A DNA stretch of 64,000 nt, from the NCBI RefSeq assembly GCF_008298035.1, contig NZ_CP042910.1, positions 1,136,001 to 1,200,000 on the forward strand. The letters are read 5' to 3'. Below are positions 60,012 to 64,000 of this stretch, piece by piece (position 1 is the stretch's first letter; each line of letters begins with the position of its first letter). The translations under genes and the position numbers were made by a program. Source of the stretch: Gimesia maris. GTDB taxonomy: Bacteria > Planctomycetota > Planctomycetia > Planctomycetales > Planctomycetaceae. The notes beneath the pieces are model-generated. The model saw nothing but the letters and a program-made list of their open reading frames with translations, searched no databases and was not told the DNA's origin.

Positions 60012-60431
60012 TCAATCTTCAAAGCAACCTTTGTACCAGTCGAACCAGGCGTAGATAAGAAACGCGTTACAAAGAAAGTCAGGGATTCCCAACAGCAAGT
60101 ACTGGTTCGCGATGAAAATGCAGTACAGCAGGATGTTGATGGTGTAGGGCAGGGCGATCAACAACGCCAATGGAGTTGTGCGACGGACGAACAGCAGGCT
60201 GCCTGCAATGAACTTGATCAGTCCCACCCAGAAGATGATGTAGCCTGTGTTGTCCAGTGCCTGCATGAAGTCGCGGAATGGCGAAGGTTCGTCGGGGAGC
60301 GGGTATCCTTGAACGCCGAATCCCATCGTCATCAGGCCCGTCGATACCAGGAATAAGGCGAACAGGAACCGCGCGGGGGTCGCAATTTTCGGGTGTCGAA
60401 CGTGTTTTGAAAGTGTAGTGACTTCGTTCAT
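60012..60431 (-). CDS. DoxX-like membrane protein
   Basis: The 139 residues have about four transmembrane helices (ARFLFALFLVSTGLMTMG, YIIFWVGLIKFIAGSLLFV, LALLIALPYTINILLYCIF, YLLLGIPDFLCNAFLIYAWF). It resembles DoxX/SURF4-type proteins linked to thiol or oxidative stress handling, though the match is by topology only. ATG 60431 has AAGG 13 bases upstream. It lies 160 bases downstream of the marR gene, with a palindrome between, suggesting regulation by that or a related regulator. Confidence 0.7.
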   Translation of the reverse strand: MNEVTTLSKHVRHPKIATPARFLFALFLVSTGLMTMGFGVQGYPLPDEPSPFRDFMQALDNTGYIIFWVGLIKFIAGSLLFVRRTTPLALLIALPYTINILLYCIFIANQYLLLGIPDFLCNAFLIYAWFDWYKGCFED

Positions 60432-60514
60432 GGACTGGTCTGCCTTTCGTGTTTTTCAGCGCTGGGATCTGTTTCTGTTTCAAATCATTTCCGTTTTCAT
60501 TTTTTTCTTTAATT

Positions 60515-60527
60515 CGCATTTAATGCG
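60515..60527. promoter_or_regulatory. Palindrome between marR and doxX-like genes
   Basis: CGCATT at 60515-60520 and AATGCG at 60522-60527 are perfect complements with a one-base centre, upstream of the DoxX-like gene. The arms differ from the palindrome at 61114 but have the same 6-1-6 layout. Confidence 0.35.
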
Positions 60528-60591
60528 CATAAAGCTCCTGCATCGTTGATACCTTTTTTCCCCGGGGACCGAGCACGTAATAGTGCAGGTA

Positions 60592-61038
60592 TCACTTTTC
60601 TGATTCCAGCTGAATCAAATTATCTTTCATCTGACGCATGGCTTTCATGCCGATCTCCCATTCTTCCGCGGTCAATCCCTGCTTCAAACTTTCCCGTAAC
60701 GCTTTAGCAGCGGGCAGGATTTTATTGATCTGCCGGGTCCCTTTAGAGGTCGGATAGATCAGGAACGCGCGACCGTCACTTGGATCCTGCTTTCTCCGCA
60801 CCAGCCCTTTTGCGACCAATCCGTCCAGCTGACGTGTAATCGTGGTTTTGTCACGCAACATAATTTCCGCGAACTCTCCTCGACGAAGTGGCTGCCCAGA
60901 CTCAACCAGCACCATCAACAAGGCGGATTCTTCCGCCGAAAGTTCGCAATCGTTTTCCGCCAGCAAATCTTCGACCCGCAACCGAAAAAGATAGGCAAGA
61001 CGACTGATCAGAAACCCGGGGCGTTCAGTCTGTTTCAT
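60592..61038 (-). CDS. MarR family transcriptional regulator
   Basis: MarR proteins are dimeric winged-helix repressors relieved by small ligands. The 148 residues show the helix-turn-helix region: LSAEESALLMVLVESGQPLRR, EFAEIMLRDKTTITRQLDGLV (recognition helix) and LVRRKQDPSDGRAFLIYPTS (wing). GAGA lies 8 bases before the ATG. The gene is divergent from the metallo-beta-lactamase-fold gene at 61298; the palindrome at 61114-61126 in the 259-base gap overlaps that gene's promoter and is a good candidate for its binding site. Confidence 0.9.
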   Translation of the reverse strand: MKQTERPGFLISRLAYLFRLRVEDLLAENDCELSAEESALLMVLVESGQPLRRGEFAEIMLRDKTTITRQLDGLVAKGLVRRKQDPSDGRAFLIYPTSKGTRQINKILPAAKALRESLKQGLTAEEWEIGMKAMRQMKDNLIQLESEK

Positions 61039-61094
61039 AAGTATTCTCGATAAAGTGGGATGAATTAATGTTATGCGCGAAACTTAGATTGGGG

Positions 61095-61122
61095 TTGACT
61101 TCCTTGTGAATAGGTGTATTAT
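61095..61122 (+). promoter_or_regulatory. Promoter of the metallo-beta-lactamase gene
   Basis: TTGACT at 61095-61100 and TATTAT at 61117-61122 with 16 bases between form a good sigma70-type promoter, 176 bases before the ATG. The palindrome at 61114-61126 covers the -10 hexamer. Confidence 0.55.
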
Positions 61123-61126
61123 ACAC
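61114..61126. promoter_or_regulatory. Candidate MarR operator
   Basis: GTGTAT and ATACAC form a perfect 6-bp inverted repeat with a one-base centre. It overlaps the -10 of the plus-strand promoter in the divergent gap next to marR, the classical site for a MarR repressor. Confidence 0.5.
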
Positions 61127-61297
61127 ATAAAAATAGATGAGGCAAGTTATGTTTATTGCAGATTGCGAAAACCTGACAGATTCAATCATGCGGTATGGAA
61201 CTGCCCGGTGCAGCGCATGACTGGATGATCTCGCTAATGGTATGGCTGCGGCATCCGCCTCACGTACGTTCTCACACTTTACGCGAAGGATTACAAA

Positions 61298-62644
61298 ATG
61301 ATGCACTGGTACTCTCTAATCGCATTTCTTCTTTTAGCAACTCCGCTATTTGCTCAGGAGAATGCAGCGACTCAAAAACTGACTGAGCAATCAAAGCAAT
61401 TTGATGAGCAGGTGATTCAAGTCGCCGAGAATGTCTACACGGCGGTCGGCTTCAGCGTCTCGAATGTCTCGATGATCGTCGGCGATGACGGTGTTATTAT
61501 TATTGACACGGGTATGATGGTTGGTGATGCCAACCGCATCATGGCAGAATTCCGCAAGCTGACAGACAAACCTGTCAAAGCGATTATCTTTACACATTCG
61601 CACGGCGATCACACTGGCGGATCAGCAGCGTTTATCGGAAACGAACGACCACAGATCTGGGCTCACAAAAACTATGGCAGTGAAGCGGAGCCACTGGTTG
61701 CTGGTGGTGTCACTTTTCAGCGTGTCCGCGGTGCAAGGCAGGCAGGTTTTAAATTACCGCCAGAGCAGAGGATCAACAACGGGATCGCGCCGGTCCGTTA
61801 TCCCAGACGTGGCGGTCAAGCATTCGCTTCGGGGGACGCGACCAGACCGACGCACTTCCTTGAAGATGAGCGAACAACAATTAAAGTTGCCGGGGTGGAA
61901 CTGGAACTTGTTTCATCCCCGGGTGAGACAAACGATCAATTGTTTGTCTGGGATCCGACTGGAAAAGTGCTCTTCGCCGGAGACAACTTTTACCGTTCGT
62001 TTCCGAATCTGTACGCGATTCGAGGGACTCCCAATCGTAGCGTGCGGCTGTGGGCAGAGAGTCTTGACAAACTCGCGGACAACGACGCGGCTGCCCTTGT
62101 CGGCGGCCACACCAGACCAATTCTCGGAGCGAGTAAGGTCAAACAAGTTCTCAAAGACTACCACGATGCCGTTCAATTTATTCATGACAAGACTGTTGAA
62201 GGAATGAACAAGGGAATGACGCCTGACGAACTGGTCGAATACGTGCAGCTTCCCGAAAACCTTGCGAGTAAAGACTATTTGCAGCCATTCTACGGGCATC
62301 CTGAATGGGGGGTGCGTAGTGTCTTCAACGGATACCTGGGCTGGTTCGATGGTAACCCAACCAATCTGTTTCGACTCTCGCCAAAATCAGAAGCAGAACG
62401 TGTTGCAAAGTTGGCCGGCGGAACGGACAAGCTCTTAGCATCGGCCCATGACGCATTGGCGGCAGACGACAATCAGTGGGCCGCACAACTTGCCGACCAT
62501 TTGTTGGCGATTGAGCCAGGCAATCCGACTGCGATGCAAATTAAAGCCGACGCGCTGACCAGGCTCGCCCGCAACATGGTCAATGCAACCGCCCGCAACT
62601 ACTACCTGAGCGTTGCTCGCGAATTGCGTGAAAAGACACAATAA
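61298..62644 (+). CDS. Metallo-beta-lactamase-fold alkyl sulfatase-like hydrolase
   Basis: The 448 residues have a signal peptide (about 1-20), the MBL fold with IVGDDGVIIIDTG, THSHGDHTGG (zinc ligands, about residue 101), SSPGETNDQLFVWD and LFAGDNFYRSFPN. After about residue 300 comes a helical region like the dimerisation domain of alkyl sulfatases (SdsA1/BDS1 family): DYLQPFYGHPEWGVRSVFNGYLGWFDGNPTNLF. Such enzymes remove sulfate from primary or secondary alkyl sulfates. AAGGA lies 7 bases before the ATG; ATG 61301 is equivalent. It is divergent from marR, the usual setting for an inducible detoxifying enzyme. Confidence 0.88.
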   Translation: MMHWYSLIAFLLLATPLFAQENAATQKLTEQSKQFDEQVIQVAENVYTAVGFSVSNVSMIVGDDGVIIIDTGMMVGDANRIMAEFRKLTDKPVKAIIFTHSHGDHTGGSAAFIGNERPQIWAHKNYGSEAEPLVAGGVTFQRVRGARQAGFKLPPEQRINNGIAPVRYPRRGGQAFASGDATRPTHFLEDERTTIKVAGVELELVSSPGETNDQLFVWDPTGKVLFAGDNFYRSFPNLYAIRGTPNRSVRLWAESLDKLADNDAAALVGGHTRPILGASKVKQVLKDYHDAVQFIHDKTVEGMNKGMTPDELVEYVQLPENLASKDYLQPFYGHPEWGVRSVFNGYLGWFDGNPTNLFRLSPKSEAERVAKLAGGTDKLLASAHDALAADDNQWAAQLADHLLAIEPGNPTAMQIKADALTRLARNMVNATARNYYLSVARELREKTQ

Positions 62645-62688
62645 AAATTATCTGTCCAGATTGAAAAGAGGGGAACTGCAGAATCATT

Positions 62689-62722
62689 AAAGGGGACAGA
62701 ACCATTCGGGTCAGTCCCCTTT
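62689..62722 (+). repeat. REP-like imperfect palindrome, possible terminator
   Basis: AAAGGGGAC at 62689-62697 pairs with GTCCCCTTT at 62714-62722, with an inner ACC/GGT pairing. The GGGGAC sequence resembles REP elements linked to Y1 transposases in planctomycetes and other bacteria, recalled from memory. It may also end transcription of the MBL gene or of the convergent propeller gene. Only one copy was noticed in the window. Confidence 0.5.
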
Positions 62723-62761
62723 GTATATTTACTATTCCTTTGCAGTCCTTCTTTCCCGGCT

Positions 62762-64000
62762 CTACTGATGAATGCAATACAGCTGGCTGCCGGTTCTCAG
62801 GACCAGGTAACCGTTCACAATGCCGGCACCGTAGAGGGTCGGGCGGGAGAACATGGCTGCGGAGCGGCGGCGTTCTTCTGAATCTTCGGCGGCGGTCGGA
62901 ATGTTGTTCACAGGGGGCGCGTCTTCGGTCCAGAGTTCGTTTTCTGCGACGACTTTGAATTCGTTACCCGCCTGCAAGACGGTGGTGATCCCGTTTTTGC
63001 CAAAGAAGTAAATGTGATCCCCCAGGCCGACCGGAGTGGCCCAGCAGGATTCTTTGATGCGGCTGGTATAAACTTCTTTGCCGTCAGTCGCGTTCAGACA
63101 GTAAACCACGCCGACCCGGTTCACCCAGTACGCATTTCCCTGGTAGACGATGGGAGTCGCCCAGGAAGGGACCGGGCTTGCGTTGGTCCAGACGAACTGA
63201 GGCTGCCAGGTCTGATCCTGCTGTTTGACTTCAAACAGGCCGTTCGACTTTTTCGCCAGTTCGTTGTTATCGCCTTCGCGTCCGGGGGAAGCGCCGATCA
63301 GGAATTGCCCATTGCCGACCGGGAGAGGACTGGTCTTGTTGTTGCCGCCGACTTCTTCGTAGGTCCAGAGCTGTTTTCCGGTCTGGGGATCATAGCCGTC
63401 AACAGAACCGGCAGAACTGCAGACGACCTGGAATGTTTTGTTTACCGGAACCAGCATGGGAGAACTCCAGCTGACGCGACTCTTACGGTCGGTCTTCCAG
63501 AGCTCGCTGCCGTCGGCTTTGCTGACCGCGGTCAGGTAGGAAGGGCCTTCGTCGTCGATCAGAATCATCAGTCGATCCTGCCATTGCACCGGAGAGGCGG
63601 ACAGTCCGAATTTATTCTGTGGAGCACCGTAGCGTTTCGTGAGTGAGGCTGCCCATTTCCGTTTTCCGGCATGCGACAATGCTACGATGTCGCCACTTTC
63701 AAAGTAGGCATAAATTCCCTTCTCATCCAGAACCGGAGTGGGAGCTGCCCGGCTGATATACACGCTGTTTTTCTCTGGATAAGTCGAAGGTTCCACATGA
63801 TCCCAGAGCTGTTTGCCGGACTGCAGTGAGTAGCAGACGACGTGCAGTTTTTCTTTGTTGGGGCCTTCCACGGAGGTGACATACACCTGATCGCCCCAGA
63901 TGACCGGGCTGGACTGACCATAACCGGGAATGTCGACTTTCCATTCCAGGTTTTTTTCAGAAGACCAGCTGGTGGGAACGGAATCGGCTTTGATGGCAGA
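62762..64000 (-). CDS. PQQ-binding-like beta-propeller protein (5' end outside window)
   Basis: 413 residues are visible; the frame stays open to the last base of the window, so the N-terminus is missing. The sequence consists of propeller blades of the PQQ/BamB type with Trp-docking patterns: VICYSLQSGKQLWDHV-type blades, LTAVSKADGSELWKTDRK, VDGYDPQTGKQLWTYEEVGG, CLNATDGKEVYTSRI. Such proteins are common in planctomycetes and serve as periplasmic scaffolds or quinoprotein dehydrogenases; the catalytic Asp/Cys ligands for PQQ cannot be checked. The C-terminus is complete (YLVLRTGSQLYCIHQ). Confidence 0.87.
   Translation of the reverse strand, partial: SAIKADSVPTSWSSEKNLEWKVDIPGYGQSSPVIWGDQVYVTSVEGPNKEKLHVVCYSLQSGKQLWDHVEPSTYPEKNSVYISRAAPTPVLDEKGIYAYFESGDIVALSHAGKRKWAASLTKRYGAPQNKFGLSASPVQWQDRLMILIDDEGPSYLTAVSKADGSELWKTDRKSRVSWSSPMLVPVNKTFQVVCSSAGSVDGYDPQTGKQLWTYEEVGGNNKTSPLPVGNGQFLIGASPGREGDNNELAKKSNGLFEVKQQDQTWQPQFVWTNASPVPSWATPIVYQGNAYWVNRVGVVYCLNATDGKEVYTSRIKESCWATPVGLGDHIYFFGKNGITTVLQAGNEFKVVAENELWTEDAPPVNNIPTAAEDSEERRRSAAMFSRPTLYGAGIVNGYLVLRTGSQLYCIHQ

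Overview
The window reads as chromosomal DNA of a planctomycete, most likely Gimesia or a close relative in Planctomycetaceae. This rests on the gene families: DUF1559 prepilin-like proteins, DUF1080 and CehA/McbA secreted hydrolases, type I sulfatases, a G8-domain protein, ECF sigma factors tied to Ser/Thr kinases, Tat-exported Gfo/Idh oxidoreductases, and many large secreted proteins of unknown role. The genus is an inference from gene content alone. I see no tRNA, rRNA, CRISPR array, prophage or intact insertion sequence. Most of the window is coding, with long leaders between transcription units.

Layout. 1-3.1 kb: a DUF1080 plus Gfo/Idh pair (the latter cut by the window edge) and mtnA of methionine salvage. 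3.1-11 kb: a surface-secretion island with a CpaC/GspD-type secretin, a CpaD/OmpA-like Gly-rich lipoprotein, a TadD-like TPR lipoprotein and two low-complexity secreted proteins, but no ATPase or inner-membrane platform. 11-15.2 kb: dnaA, a GNAT protein and an ECF sigma/anti-sigma pair. 15.8-29.2 kb: galactose mutarotase, a CehA/McbA hydrolase, two DUF1559 proteins, a squalene/phytoene synthase, a possibly frameshifted membrane protein, and a DUF1559-lipoprotein-G8 cluster preceded by a very good Fur-box-like palindrome.

29.7-34.3 kb: the most unusual block. Seven genes on one strand follow an NsrR-like (Rrf2) regulator that has an NsrR-type operator in front of it: three DUF3365 haem proteins with CxxCH motifs, a SLAC1/TehA channel, a PAS protein and a DUF488 protein with an extra C-terminal domain. 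I propose it is a nitric-oxide-responsive periplasmic haem sensing or redox system.

34.7-48 kb: a 1729-residue membrane Ser/Thr kinase with LamG, PD40 and SUMF1-type domains, then polysaccharide and sulfate-ester enzymes (a beta-propeller glycosidase-like protein, two sulfatases, a Tat-exported asparaginase-like hydrolase) and membrane proteins. 48.5-54 kb: an NPCBM protein, a DUF1559-like protein, a single-chain fusion of an ECF sigma factor with a Ser/Thr kinase, and ferredoxin. 53.9-59.9 kb: a compact six-gene operon ending in kelch/EF-hand, ApbE-DUF2271 and PepSY proteins, probably a flavin-dependent electron-transfer module at the cell envelope. 60-64 kb: a DoxX-like protein and a MarR regulator, divergent from an alkylsulfatase-like metallo-beta-lactamase protein whose promoter contains a palindrome, then a PQQ-type beta-propeller protein cut by the window edge.

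All functions are read from translated sequence and remembered family motifs; no database search was possible.
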